A stretch of 64,000 nucleotides of DNA from Sporanaerobium hydrogeniformans (GTDB lineage: Bacteria > Bacillota > Clostridia > Lachnospirales > Cellulosilyticaceae): contig NZ_PEDL01000012.1 of the NCBI RefSeq assembly GCF_002735925.1, positions 54,077 through 118,076 of the forward strand, read 5' to 3'. Positions 18,204 to 27,305 of the stretch are shown here, piece by piece. A program made the position numbers and the translations under genes. The notes under the pieces are model-generated. The model searched no databases and had not been told where the DNA came from. It saw only the letters and a program-made list of their open reading frames with translations. Positions within the stretch are counted from its first letter, which is position 1; each line of letters begins with the position of its first letter.

Positions 18204-19165
18204 AAATATTAAAAAAAGTGCTACTTATCCTTATGATAGCAGTGGTTCTATACATCAGTTTAAGTAGGGGTGTAGAACTTAAACAAAATAAAAACTTTTC
18301 AATTATATTTATTCCTAAAGTGGTAGAGCCCAATAATGACTTTTGGAACTTAGTTATAGAGGGGGCGAGTGAAGCCAAAATAGAATACGAGATAAAGCTT
18401 GAAGTGATGGCGCCTGAAAAAGAAGGGAGCTATGAAAAGCAAAATGAGATTATTTTAGAAGCTATTAGTAAAAGGCCTGATGCCATTATACTAGCAGCAG
18501 AAGACTATGAAAAAACGGCTCCGTTGGCTCAGAAAATAAAGGATAATGGTATCAAATTGCTCATTGTAGATGCAGGTGTAAAGGATCAGATTGAAGATGT
18601 AATGATTGCAACTAATAATTTTGAAGCGGGAATAAAAATGGGTTCTCGTATAAAAAAATTATTAGTAGATGATGGAACAGTAGCCATTATGAGTCATAGC
18701 AAAATGACATCAACAGCTATGCAAAGAGAGTCAGGGATAAGAGTAGCCCTTAATGATAGAGAGGGCAGGATTGTAGAAAGCTATGAATGTGGCTCGGATA
18801 GTGACAAGGCCTATGAAAATACTATTAAGGCAGTAAAAGAGCATGAGAATTTAAAAGTGATTGCAGCACTTAACCAATATACCTCCATAGGAGTCGCACG
18901 TGCTATAAAAGATTTAAATTTAGTTGATCAAATAAAAGTAGTAGGCTTTGATAATTCAAAAGAACAGATTAAATATTTGGAAGAAGGAATTTATGATAGT
19001 ATTACTATTCAAAATCCCTTTTATATGGGCTATATCAGTGTAGAAAAGGCAGTTAAGCTATTACAAGGCGAAGTGATAGAGAAAAATATAAATACAGGTT
19101 CAACTTTGATTACAAAAGAAAATATGTATATTGGTATGAATCAAAGATTGCTTTTTCCGTTTTAG
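18200..19165 (+). CDS. Membrane-anchored sugar-binding protein, sensor accessory
   Basis: A 321-residue type I periplasmic-binding protein (Peripla_BP_4 kind), similar in fold to ribose/xylose binders. A single N-terminal hydrophobic helix (residues 5-25) is followed by the binding domain. There is no lipobox cysteine, so it is anchored by the helix. Its ATG overlaps the kinase stop (ATGA). It is separated from the transporter genes by a terminator, so it more likely presents ligand to the kinase than delivers it to the ABC importer, making this a three-component sensory system. The ligand is unknown. Confidence 0.78.
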   Translation: MKILKKVLLILMIAVVLYISLSRGVELKQNKNFSIIFIPKVVEPNNDFWNLVIEGASEAKIEYEIKLEVMAPEKEGSYEKQNEIILEAISKRPDAIILAAEDYEKTAPLAQKIKDNGIKLLIVDAGVKDQIEDVMIATNNFEAGIKMGSRIKKLLVDDGTVAIMSHSKMTSTAMQRESGIRVALNDREGRIVESYECGSDSDKAYENTIKAVKEHENLKVIAALNQYTSIGVARAIKDLNLVDQIKVVGFDNSKEQIKYLEEGIYDSITIQNPFYMGYISVEKAVKLLQGEVIEKNINTGSTLITKENMYIGMNQRLLFPF

Positions 19166-19280
19166 TAAAAATGCAAAGATATTTAACTTAAAAACCACAT
19201 AAAGTAACAATATACAACACAAAACAATTTTAATAGAATCAATATACCAAAAATAATAGACAAATAATAACAAATGAGAA

Positions 19281-19337
19281 AAAGGTTGGAATATTACTGG
19301 TGAAAAATCTAGAATTCAGTAATATTTTGACCTTTTT
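19281..19337 (+). terminator. Terminator between sensory unit and ABC operon
   Basis: AAAGGTTGGAATATTACTG pairs with CAGTAATATTTTGACCTTTT (one bulge region) and is followed by T-rich sequence. From 19338 to 19445 the DNA is AT-rich. It contains a possible promoter for the ABC operon: TATAAT at 19376-19381, with only a weak -35 match (TTATAA, 19353). I see no other element in the 280-base gap. Confidence 0.7.
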
Positions 19338-19445
19338 TTATAAGATTTTATATTATAATTACTTATTTATTTCACTATAATGAGCTTATAAACAATAAAA
19401 ACTTTGGCGAAAGTGAACATCATTTTAGGGATAGAAGGTGAAAAA

Positions 19446-20939
19446 ATGGGCGATACAATCGTATGTATGGAAAATATCGTAAAATCTTTCTCGGGAGTAT
19501 ACGCATTAAAAAATGCCAACCTGGATCTAAGAAAGGGAGAAGTACACGCCCTTATGGGTGAAAATGGTGCAGGTAAATCTACTCTTATGAAAATACTTAC
19601 AGGGATCTATGGTAAAGATTCTGGAAGTATCAAATTTGAAAATAAAGAAGTAGAGTTTAAGAATCCTAAAGAAGCACAGTTAGCTGGTATTGTTATTGTT
19701 CATCAAGAGTTAAATATGATGCACCACTTAACTGTTGGACAAAACCTCTTTATTGGTAGAGAGGATATGCAAGGCATGTTTATCAATGATAAACAAATGA
19801 ATCAAAAGGCAGAAAAACTATTTGCTCGCTTAGGTATCCATATTGACCCTAAAGAAATAATGGGAAATCTTACAGTAGGTAAACAGCAAATGGTTGAAAT
19901 CGCAAAGGCTATTTCACAAGATGCAAAAGTCATTGTATTTGACGAACCTACAGCAGCCTTAACAGAAACGGAAATTAATGATTTATTTAAAATTATTAAT
20001 GACCTTCGAAATGATGGTATTGGGATTATCTATATTTCTCACCGAATGGATGAAATCAACCGTATCACAGATCGTGTAACAGTTATGAGAGATGGAGAAT
20101 ATGTAGGCACACTTATTACTAAGGAGTGTACAAAAGATGACATCATCAATATGATGGTTGGACGTGTTATTTACGAAGATCCTAAACAAAAAAGAAATGT
20201 TCCAGCAAATGCACCTGTTGTACTAAGTGTGAAAAATCTAAATGCTGGTAAGATGGTAAAAGATGTAAGCTTTGAACTGCACAAAGGTGAAATACTTGGT
20301 TTCTCAGGACTTATGGGAGCAGGACGAACAGAGCTTGCAAGGGCTATTTTTGGAGCAGATGAGGTTGATAGTGGTGAGATCTATGTAAATGGACAATTAG
20401 CAACTATCAAATCACCAATGGATGCTGTTAAATACGGCATAGGTTACTTATCAGAAGATAGAAAGAGATATGGTATTGTTGTTGAAAAGAGTGTAGCAGA
20501 CAACTCTGTTATGGCTTCTTTAAAGGATTATAGTAAAGGTCTCTTTATTGATGACGCTAAAGTAAAGGCTGATGCAGAAAAATATGTAAAAATGCTCAGT
20601 ACCAAAACTTCTTCTGTTGAACAGTTAGTTGTTAACTTATCAGGGGGAAATCAGCAAAAAGTTGTTATTGCTAAATGGCTTATCAGAGATAGTGAAATCC
20701 TAATCTTTGATGAACCCACTAGAGGAATTGACGTAGGAGCGAAAAGTGAAATTTATACACTAATGAATAAGCTTGTAAAAGAAGGAAAGTCAATTATTAT
20801 GATTTCATCAGAACTTACAGAAATCCTTCGAATGAGTGACCGAGTGATCGTAATGTGTGAAGGTCGCAAAACAGGTGAGCTTGCTATTGAAGAAGCTACT
20901 CAAGAGAAAATTATGAAATATGCCACAATGAGAAATTAG
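19446..20939 (+). CDS. Sugar ABC importer ATPase, RbsA/MglA type
   Basis: About 497 residues with two fused nucleotide-binding domains, as in the CUT2 family. The first Walker A is GENGAGKST and the first signature TVGKQQM; Walker B is VIVFDEPTAAL. The second half has the usual degenerate Walker A (GLMGAGRTEL), LSGGNQQKV and LIFDEPTRGID. The start at 19446 has AGAAGGTG upstream and gives the usual family length; the frame extends to a TTG at 19404. It powers import through the permease and binding protein that follow. Confidence 0.9.
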   Translation: MGDTIVCMENIVKSFSGVYALKNANLDLRKGEVHALMGENGAGKSTLMKILTGIYGKDSGSIKFENKEVEFKNPKEAQLAGIVIVHQELNMMHHLTVGQNLFIGREDMQGMFINDKQMNQKAEKLFARLGIHIDPKEIMGNLTVGKQQMVEIAKAISQDAKVIVFDEPTAALTETEINDLFKIINDLRNDGIGIIYISHRMDEINRITDRVTVMRDGEYVGTLITKECTKDDIINMMVGRVIYEDPKQKRNVPANAPVVLSVKNLNAGKMVKDVSFELHKGEILGFSGLMGAGRTELARAIFGADEVDSGEIYVNGQLATIKSPMDAVKYGIGYLSEDRKRYGIVVEKSVADNSVMASLKDYSKGLFIDDAKVKADAEKYVKMLSTKTSSVEQLVVNLSGGNQQKVVIAKWLIRDSEILIFDEPTRGIDVGAKSEIYTLMNKLVKEGKSIIMISSELTEILRMSDRVIVMCEGRKTGELAIEEATQEKIMKYATMRN

Positions 20940-20953
20940 GAAGGAGAGCTATC

Positions 20954-21925
20954 ATGGAAAAGGGAAAATCACTATTCAAGACAATTGGGACGCAAAGACT
21001 AGTAGCTGTTATAGCACTTATTGCTATTTACTTATTCTTCTTTGCAATGAGTCCAGCTTTTAGAAGTACCAATACACTAGTAAGTATATTTGACTCAGCC
21101 TATGCTACAGGTTTTATGGCAATAGGTGTTACCTTTGTTATCATCACAGGAGGGATTGACTTATCAATCGGTACGGTTCTGATTTGTACATCCTTAATTG
21201 GAGGAACATTATATAATCATGGTGTTCCATTATGGATTAGTTTAATTGTTATTATCTTAAGTGGTGCCTTATTTGGACTTGCAAATGGTATCATGGTATC
21301 TGTTTTCAAGCTTCCAGCCTTCATTGCTACTCTAGGGACAATGATGGTAACAAGAGGTCTTGGTTCAATCATCACAAAGACACAAAGTATTACTTTCCCA
21401 CTTAGAACCTCAGAAGATGGTTGGTACAAATCTATTTTTAGAACAGCAGATGGATTCCCAGTAGGTATCATCCTGCTCGTGGTAGCGGCAATCATTATGG
21501 CGATTTTCTTAGGCAAAACCCGCCCAGGACGTTATATCCTTTCACTAGGTAGCAACAAAGAAGCAACACGCTTATCAGGTGTTAATATTGTGAAATGGGA
21601 AACACTCGCTTATGTAATCAGTGGTACTTTTGCAGGAATCGCAGGTATTGCATATGCTGCAATCAACTCTACCATTATGCCAGGTACAGGAAATGGATTT
21701 GAGTTAGATGCTATTGCAGCTGTAGTAATTGGTGGTACATCCCTTGCAGGTGGTTATGGAACAGTAGTAGGAACCATCATTGGGGTATTCATTATGGCCA
21801 TCTTAAAGGTAGGTTTACCATTTATCGATTTACAACCACATTATCAACAATTCATTACAGGATTCGTACTTATCGTTGCAGTTTATTTAGATGTTAAAAA
21901 TAGAAATAAAAAGAAAACAAGATAG
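20954..21925 (+). CDS. Sugar ABC permease, RbsC type
   Basis: A 323-residue integral membrane protein with about 8-10 hydrophobic segments. It has the CUT2 permease signature (ITGGIDLSIGTVL near residue 70 and AAVVIGGTSLAGGYGTVVGT near residue 258). It lies 14 bases after the ATPase gene with its own AAGGAGAG box. It works as a homodimer because only one permease gene is present in this operon. Confidence 0.9.
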   Translation: MEKGKSLFKTIGTQRLVAVIALIAIYLFFFAMSPAFRSTNTLVSIFDSAYATGFMAIGVTFVIITGGIDLSIGTVLICTSLIGGTLYNHGVPLWISLIVIILSGALFGLANGIMVSVFKLPAFIATLGTMMVTRGLGSIITKTQSITFPLRTSEDGWYKSIFRTADGFPVGIILLVVAAIIMAIFLGKTRPGRYILSLGSNKEATRLSGVNIVKWETLAYVISGTFAGIAGIAYAAINSTIMPGTGNGFELDAIAAVVIGGTSLAGGYGTVVGTIIGVFIMAILKVGLPFIDLQPHYQQFITGFVLIVAVYLDVKNRNKKKTR

Positions 21926-21981
21926 TTCATTAAGTGACCTAATTAAATTAACATAAAAATACAAAATAGGGGGTATCCTTC

Positions 21982-23085
21982 ATGAAACAATGGAAAAAAT
22001 TATCAGCACTTAGTATGGTAGCCGTATTAGCTTGTGGAAGCTTATTAACAGGTTGTGGTGGTTCAAAAGAAACAGGTTCATCTACTCCAGCAACAAGTCC
22101 TGAAGCTGGTGGAGCTGCAGCTGGAAGTGATTTAAGAATCGAAATCGTTGCAAAAGGTTTCCAACATGATTTCTGGCAAGCCGTATTAAAAGGTAGTAAA
22201 AAAGCAGAAGAAGAATTTGGTGTAAAAACAAACTTCGTAGGACCAGAAGGAGAAGGTGCTATTGCTACTCAAGTAGAGCAGCTTAATAATGCCATTAATA
22301 AAGGACCAAATGCAATTTGTCTTGCAGCTCTTGATACAAGTGCCGCATTAGATGCTATCGTAGGAGCACAAAGTAAGAATATTCCAATCATTGGTTTTGA
22401 CTCAGGGGTTCCAGGAGCACCAGAAGGCGCAGTAAAAGCTAATGCAGCAACAGATAACTATGCAGCAGGTGCACTTGCAGCAGAAAAAATGTATGAAGCT
22501 ATCAAAGATAAAGTAACAGATCCAGCTCAGCCAGTGAGAATTGGTGTAGTTTCTCAAGAAGCTAACTCAGACTCTATCGTACAACGTACAGCAGGTTTCA
22601 TTGATAAAATGACAGAGCTTGTTGGAGAAGATAAGAGCCAAGTAGAAGGTCATGATAAATTTAACCGTAAAGCAGATGGGGCTAAAGTGGTTATGGAAGT
22701 AAGAATCCCAGCAGAAGTTACAGACAATGCAGGTAAAACAGAGGCGTTAACTCTTCTTAACAAAGCGGACCTTATTGCAATCTACGGTTCTAACGAATTT
22801 GCAGCAAAATGTATTATCAATGCCAATGAAGGTTTAAACAAATTAGGTCAAGATAAAGTAATTGCAGTAGGCTTTGACTCAGGTGCACTTCAAATTGATG
22901 CTATCAAGAATGGTGTATTCTACGGTTCAGTAACTCAAGATCCAGTATCTATCGGTTACAACGCAGTAAGACTTGCAGTTGCAGCAGCAAAAGGTGAAGC
23001 AGTAGAAGACGTTGATACAGGATGCTTATGGTACAACGCTGACAACATGGAAGATGAAAATGTTGCACCTTGCTTATACCAATAA
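21982..23085 (+). CDS. Sugar ABC substrate-binding lipoprotein, RbsB type
   Basis: A 367-residue extracellular binding protein. It has a signal peptide with lipobox LLTGC (cysteine about residue 25), a low-complexity linker rich in Ser/Thr/Ala/Gly, then a type I sugar-binding fold (IEIVAKGFQHDFWQAVLKGS, PIIGFDSGV, VIAVGFDSG). It is the last gene of the importer operon and is followed by a strong terminator. Binding-site residues do not let me name the ligand; a pentose or deoxyhexose is a reasonable class for this family. Confidence 0.88.
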   Translation: MKQWKKLSALSMVAVLACGSLLTGCGGSKETGSSTPATSPEAGGAAAGSDLRIEIVAKGFQHDFWQAVLKGSKKAEEEFGVKTNFVGPEGEGAIATQVEQLNNAINKGPNAICLAALDTSAALDAIVGAQSKNIPIIGFDSGVPGAPEGAVKANAATDNYAAGALAAEKMYEAIKDKVTDPAQPVRIGVVSQEANSDSIVQRTAGFIDKMTELVGEDKSQVEGHDKFNRKADGAKVVMEVRIPAEVTDNAGKTEALTLLNKADLIAIYGSNEFAAKCIINANEGLNKLGQDKVIAVGFDSGALQIDAIKNGVFYGSVTQDPVSIGYNAVRLAVAAAKGEAVEDVDTGCLWYNADNMEDENVAPCLYQ

Positions 23086-23116
23086 TCTTAGAAATACCCT
23101 TTCCGATAAATAAATT

Positions 23117-23160
23117 AAAAAACACCTCCAAGAATTAAAAAATTCTTGGAGGTGTTTTTT
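23117..23160 (+). terminator. Strong terminator of the RbsABC-like operon
   Basis: A 16-bp perfect stem (AACACCTCCAAGAATT with its complement), AAAA loop, then a T run. Confidence 0.9.
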
Positions 23161-23180
23161 ATGTGCTGAAATAAAATGAT

Positions 23181-23520
23181 TTGGTACCATTACCTTTTAG
23201 GGGATGATATGGAATCATCCCCTACGATGTGGGGGAATAAATGGGTTGGTACCATTACCTTTTGCGGGATGATATGGAATCATCCCCTACGATATGGCGG
23301 GATAAATGATTTGGTATCATTACCTTTTGCGGGATGATATGGAATCATCCCCTACGATGTGGGGGAATAAATGGGTTGGTATCATTACCTTTTGCGGGAT
23401 GATATGGAATCATCCCCTACGATGTGGGGGAATAAATGGGTTGGTACCATTACCTTTTGTGGGATGATATGGAATCATCCCCTACGATGTGGGGGAATAA
23501 ATGATTTGATATCATTACCT
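23181..23520. repeat. 65-bp tandem repeat array with palindromic cores
   Basis: Five full copies of a 65-bp unit start at 23181, 23246, 23311, 23376 and 23441, with a partial sixth at 23506. Each copy contains a palindrome of form GGGATGAT-ATGGA-ATCATCCC followed by CTACG (first copy 23200-23226). This is the reverse-complement form of the REP element found elsewhere in the window. Copies differ by few bases. No convincing gene lies here; an open frame at 23371-23553 is only translated repeat. Confidence 0.9.
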
Positions 23521-23547
23521 CGTAGGGGCGGATTCCATATCCGCCCG
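23521..23547. repeat. REP-like palindrome
   Basis: The element starts CGTAGGGGCGGAT, with a TCCAT loop and the complementary ATCCGCCC arm. Near-identical copies stand at 37554, 37871 and 38408. It joins the 65-bp array to the 23-bp array. Confidence 0.85.
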
Positions 23548-23639
23548 TCCTAATGATATATTCAACCCCGTCCTAATGATATATTCAACCCCGTCCTAAT
23601 GATATATTCAACCTTGCCCTAATGATATATTTATTCTTG
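23548..23639. repeat. 23-bp tandem repeat array
   Basis: Four copies of a 23-bp unit (TCCTAATGATATATTCAACC plus CCG) start at 23548, 23571, 23594 and about 23617; the last has diverged. It starts exactly where the REP element ends. Confidence 0.85.
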
Positions 23640-23690
23640 TCTCAATCATATCTCTATCTACACTTTAAATCATATAAAAATAGACACATT

Positions 23691-23716
23691 AAAAAACGAG
23701 TTAAAGCTCGTTTTTT
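23691..23716. terminator. Hairpin with T run before eut operon
   Basis: AAAAAACGAG and CTCGTTTTTT flank a TTAAAG loop. It may end read-through from the repeat region on either strand. No recognisable promoter was found in the 70 bases between it and the eutG-like gene. Confidence 0.6.
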
Positions 23717-23787
23717 AATTTCGTATAAATATCAAAAAAATACATAGCCTAAATAAGGAAATCTTTCAATCTATAGAATAGGATGGG

Positions 23788-24924
23788 ATGGAGATGAAGA
23801 CTTTTGAAATTAAAACCAAGGTAAAACTTGGGCAGGGCTCACTGAGCTATGTAGCAACCTTCAAAGACAAAAAGGTCTTTATTGTCACAGACCCTTTTAT
23901 GGTGAAATCAGGCATGATTCATAAGATTACAACGCATTTATCCCCTGAATCTTATGAAATATTTAGCGACATTGTTCCTGATCCACCCATGGGACTTGTG
24001 GTAAAGGGTGTTGAAGTTTTAACAGCTTTTAAGCCAGATGTAGTTATTGCATTAGGTGGAGGGTCAGCTATTGATGCCACCAAGGCTATTATGAACTTTG
24101 CGAAAAAAATTGGTCAATTAAACCATATGGAGTTTATTGCTATTCCTACTACCAGTGGGACAGGCTCAGAAGTAACCTCTTTTTCCGTTATTACAGACGA
24201 GGTGAAACAAATTAAATACCCACTAGTATCCGATGAATTTTTACCTGATGTAGCCATTCTAGAGCCAGAGCTGGTGAAAAGTGTACCACCTAGTATTGTA
24301 GCAGATACAGGGATGGATGTTTTGACCCATGCCATAGAAGCTTATGTGTCCACACAGGCAACGGATTTTTCAGATGCATTAGCTGAGAAAGCAGTAGAAT
24401 TAGTTTTTGGGTATTTGGTCAAATCTTATAGTGCAAGTGAAGATATGGAGGCAAAAGAAAAAATGCATAATGCTTCTTGCCTAGCAGGTTTAGCCTTTAA
24501 CCTAGCTTCCTTAGGAATGAACCATGCTATTGCTCACAATATTGGAGGAAAACTTCATATTCCTCACGGAAGAACCAATGCCTTATTGCTTCCCTACGTT
24601 ATCGAATTTAATAGTGAGATAGAAGGCTTTAACCCTAATAAATATACAGTGGCTGCTTGTAAATATGCACAGCTTGCTAAGTTAGTAGGTATTGAGGGAA
24701 GCAGTATTAGGATGCTTGTTAAAAACTTTATCCATGCCATTACCAAGATGCAGCACGAAATGAAGATGCCTACAAGCTTGCAAGAGTGTAAGGTCTCTAG
24801 AGAAGAGATTAATAAGTTCAAACAAGATATAGCAAAGGGAGCCTTAGAAGATGCATGTATTTTAACGAATCCTCGTAAGGCAACTACTGGTGATATAGTG
24901 GAAATTATCTATAAGATAAGTTGA
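23788..24924 (+). CDS. eutG: BMC alcohol dehydrogenase, EutG-like
   Basis: A 378-residue iron-containing alcohol dehydrogenase expected to reduce acetaldehyde to ethanol and recycle NADH inside the ethanolamine organelle. It shows ALGGGSAIDATKA, PTTSGTGSEV and the metal-ligand segment DTGMDVLTHAIEAY ... NHAIAHNIGGKLHIPHG. It is the same length as the paralog at 13524, with alignable motifs throughout, which suggests duplication. It heads the eut gene run. The start may be the second ATG at 23794, which is better spaced from GGGATGGAG. Confidence 0.86.
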   Translation: MEMKTFEIKTKVKLGQGSLSYVATFKDKKVFIVTDPFMVKSGMIHKITTHLSPESYEIFSDIVPDPPMGLVVKGVEVLTAFKPDVVIALGGGSAIDATKAIMNFAKKIGQLNHMEFIAIPTTSGTGSEVTSFSVITDEVKQIKYPLVSDEFLPDVAILEPELVKSVPPSIVADTGMDVLTHAIEAYVSTQATDFSDALAEKAVELVFGYLVKSYSASEDMEAKEKMHNASCLAGLAFNLASLGMNHAIAHNIGGKLHIPHGRTNALLLPYVIEFNSEIEGFNPNKYTVAACKYAQLAKLVGIEGSSIRMLVKNFIHAITKMQHEMKMPTSLQECKVSREEINKFKQDIAKGALEDACILTNPRKATTGDIVEIIYKIS

Positions 24925-24994
24925 TGCTTATAAATAAAGTTAAGTAGAAAAGGCTTTACTAATCAAGAATGTAAGTGAAAAGTGAGGAAACAAG

Positions 24995-25351
24995 ATGACC
25001 TTACAAGTGGAAGATAAACAACGTATCATACAGGAGTTTGTACCTGGTAAGCAGATTACACTGGCTCACATTATTGCAAATCCTACAGGAGATATCTATA
25101 AAAAGTTAGGGCTTATTACAGAAAAAATAAGTGCGATTGGTATTTTGACTATTACTCCCAGTGAAGGGTCCATTATTGCAGCAGATGTAGCGAGTAAAGC
25201 GGCAGATATTGCAATAGGTTTTATCGATCGCTTTAGTGGGGCACTTATTATTAGTGGAGACATCAGTGCGGTGGAAGCAGCTGTTAAAGAGATTATTGAA
25301 GTATTAGAGCATACACTAGGTTTTACACCTACACATATTACGAGGACTTAG
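24995..25351 (+). CDS. eutS: BMC shell protein EutS
   Basis: A 118-residue permuted BMC-domain subunit ([17 protein letters not shown] near residues 14-30). It is a paralog of the protein at 10169 but shorter at the N-terminus and loop. In ethanolamine organelles EutS forms bent hexamers at shell edges. It lies 70 bases after eutG and is followed closely by eutP. Confidence 0.9.
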   Translation: MTLQVEDKQRIIQEFVPGKQITLAHIIANPTGDIYKKLGLITEKISAIGILTITPSEGSIIAADVASKAADIAIGFIDRFSGALIISGDISAVEAAVKEIIEVLEHTLGFTPTHITRT

Positions 25352-25354
25352 GAG

Positions 25355-25804
25355 ATGGGAAGAGTTATCTTTATGGGACGTACAGGCTGTGGTAAAACAA
25401 CTCTATGTCAAAAACTAGACGAATTAGAGCTTCTGTATAAAAAAACCCAATCTGTAGAAATCTATAATCATGCGATTGATACACCTGGTGAATATCTTGA
25501 AAACAGACATTACTATAGTGCACTTATTATGACGGCTGTGGATGCAGAGCTTATTGCATTAATAGGTGATCCTACTGCAGAAGAGAACTTTATTCCACCA
25601 GCTTTTGCCTGTTCATTTGCAAAGGAAATGATTGGTATTATTACCAAAATCAACTTAGTTAAAGAGGAAGCTCAAATAAAAAGAATAGAAGAAAGTTTGA
25701 AAATGGCAGGAGTCAGCCAAATCTTTAAGGTGGATACCGTAGATGATGTAGGCATTCAAGATTTATTTAATTATATAAAATCCTTTTTAAAGGATAAAAA
25801 CTAA
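25355..25804 (+). CDS. eutP: EutP-family P-loop protein
   Basis: 149 residues with Walker A GRTGCGKTTL (residues 7-16), a DTPGEYLENR switch motif and an ITKIN base motif. In Salmonella EutP has reported acetate-kinase activity, which would complete acetate and ATP formation from acetyl-phosphate; whether this holds here is unknown. It starts 3 bases after eutS. The paralog is at 10548. Confidence 0.87.
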   Translation: MGRVIFMGRTGCGKTTLCQKLDELELLYKKTQSVEIYNHAIDTPGEYLENRHYYSALIMTAVDAELIALIGDPTAEENFIPPAFACSFAKEMIGIITKINLVKEEAQIKRIEESLKMAGVSQIFKVDTVDDVGIQDLFNYIKSFLKDKN

Positions 25805-25846
25805 CAGGTTATAGAGTATTAGAAGAAATAAGGAAGAAGTGATGGG

Positions 25847-27292
25847 ATGAGAGAAGAGCTTCTAAGTGTTGGTATTGATATTGGGACCAGCACCACTCAG
25901 CTTATATTTTCAAAACTTATTATTGAAAATATGGCATCAAGCTATACAGTTCCTCGCATTGTGATTGTAGATAAAGAAATTATCTACAGGAGTCCTATTT
26001 ATTTTACCCCTCTTCTTTCCATTAAAGAGATAGATGGGCCTAAAGTAAAAGAACTTATTGAAAAGGAATATCACAGTGCAGGAATTGATAAAAGTCAAAT
26101 TAATACGGGTGCAGTTATTATTACCGGTGAAACAGCAAGGAAAGAAAATGCAAAAGAAGTACTCACGACACTAAGTGGTTTTGCAGGTGATTTTGTAGTA
26201 GCTACAGCAGGTCCCGATTTAGAAAGCATTATTTCTGGCAAGGGTGCAGGGGCACATACCTATTCCAAGGAGCACAATACCAGTGTAGTGAATATAGACA
26301 TTGGAGGAGGAACGAGTAATTTAGCTGTTTTCAAACGTGGAGACGTTAAAGATACGGGGTGCTTAGACATTGGTGGCAGACTCATTAAGCTAGACCCCTC
26401 CTCTAGGCAGATTAGTTATATTGCGCCTAAAATCCAGGAGCTTATCGAAAAATACCATTTAGGTATCCATAGAGGTGATGTGGTAACAAAGGAAAAACTG
26501 ATGCCCATCATTCAGCTAATGGTCAAGGGGCTTATGCAAAGTGTAGGTTTAGCGCCTATAGATGCAGATTTTGATAAGCTCATTACCAATAAAAGCATCG
26601 CAAGAGAAGAACGACCTGAGTGCATCTCTTTTTCTGGTGGCGTAGCAGATTATGTTTATTACGATGTGGCAGAAAGAGGACCAATAAAGGATAGTTTTCA
26701 ATTTGGAGATATTGGCATTTTACTAGGGCAAGCCATTCGAAATTCACCACTTTATACAACTATGCAAGTTGTTAAAAGTACAGAGACGATTCGTGCAACC
26801 GTTGTAGGTGCAGGCACCCATACTACAGAAATAAGTGGAAGTACCATTACCTATACAAAAAATACCTTTCCTATTAAGAATCTCCCTATTTTGAAATTAT
26901 CTTTAGAGGATGAGGAAGGAGGAGAGGCTATCTTAAGAGAGGCTGTTAAGCGAAAGCTCCAGTGGTTTAAGTTAGATGGTGATCTGCAAAAGGTGGCCAT
27001 TGCACTCCAAGGTAAGGAAAACCCTAGCTTCAAGGAGGTACAGGCTTATGCAAAAGGACTTGTAGAAGGGATGCAGGAACTGATTCAAAGAGAATTACCA
27101 CTTATTTTAATTGTAGAAAAAGATATGGCTAAGGTACTGGGTCAAACTATGTACTATGAATTAGGCTATAAAAAGGATGTGATTTGTTTAGATAGCATCA
27201 AGCTAGACAATGGAGATTATATCGATATTGGACATCCAGTAGCAGAAGGAGCAGTGCTCCCAGTCGTTGTTAAAACACTTGTATTTAATTGA
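25847..27292 (+). CDS. eutA: Ethanolamine ammonia-lyase reactivase EutA
   Basis: A 481-residue ASKHA-fold ATPase that swaps damaged adenosylcobalamin out of ethanolamine ammonia-lyase. The N-terminal phosphate-1 motif is VGIDIGTSTTQLIF, and a phosphate-2 motif is NIDIGGGTSNLAVF near residue 150. It is directly followed by the lyase subunit genes, with the eutB start 13 bases after its stop. Confidence 0.92.
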   Translation: MREELLSVGIDIGTSTTQLIFSKLIIENMASSYTVPRIVIVDKEIIYRSPIYFTPLLSIKEIDGPKVKELIEKEYHSAGIDKSQINTGAVIITGETARKENAKEVLTTLSGFAGDFVVATAGPDLESIISGKGAGAHTYSKEHNTSVVNIDIGGGTSNLAVFKRGDVKDTGCLDIGGRLIKLDPSSRQISYIAPKIQELIEKYHLGIHRGDVVTKEKLMPIIQLMVKGLMQSVGLAPIDADFDKLITNKSIAREERPECISFSGGVADYVYYDVAERGPIKDSFQFGDIGILLGQAIRNSPLYTTMQVVKSTETIRATVVGAGTHTTEISGSTITYTKNTFPIKNLPILKLSLEDEEGGEAILREAVKRKLQWFKLDGDLQKVAIALQGKENPSFKEVQAYAKGLVEGMQELIQRELPLILIVEKDMAKVLGQTMYYELGYKKDVICLDSIKLDNGDYIDIGHPVAEGAVLPVVVKTLVFN

Positions 27293-27305
27293 AAGGAGGG
27301 TCTTT

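Noticed and set aside
23371..23553. Plus-strand 60-codon open frame
   Set aside because: It is only the translation of 65-bp repeats and a REP element.
23181..23639. CRISPR array
   Set aside because: Units are contiguous tandem copies without unique spacers, periods differ between arrays, and no cas gene is nearby.
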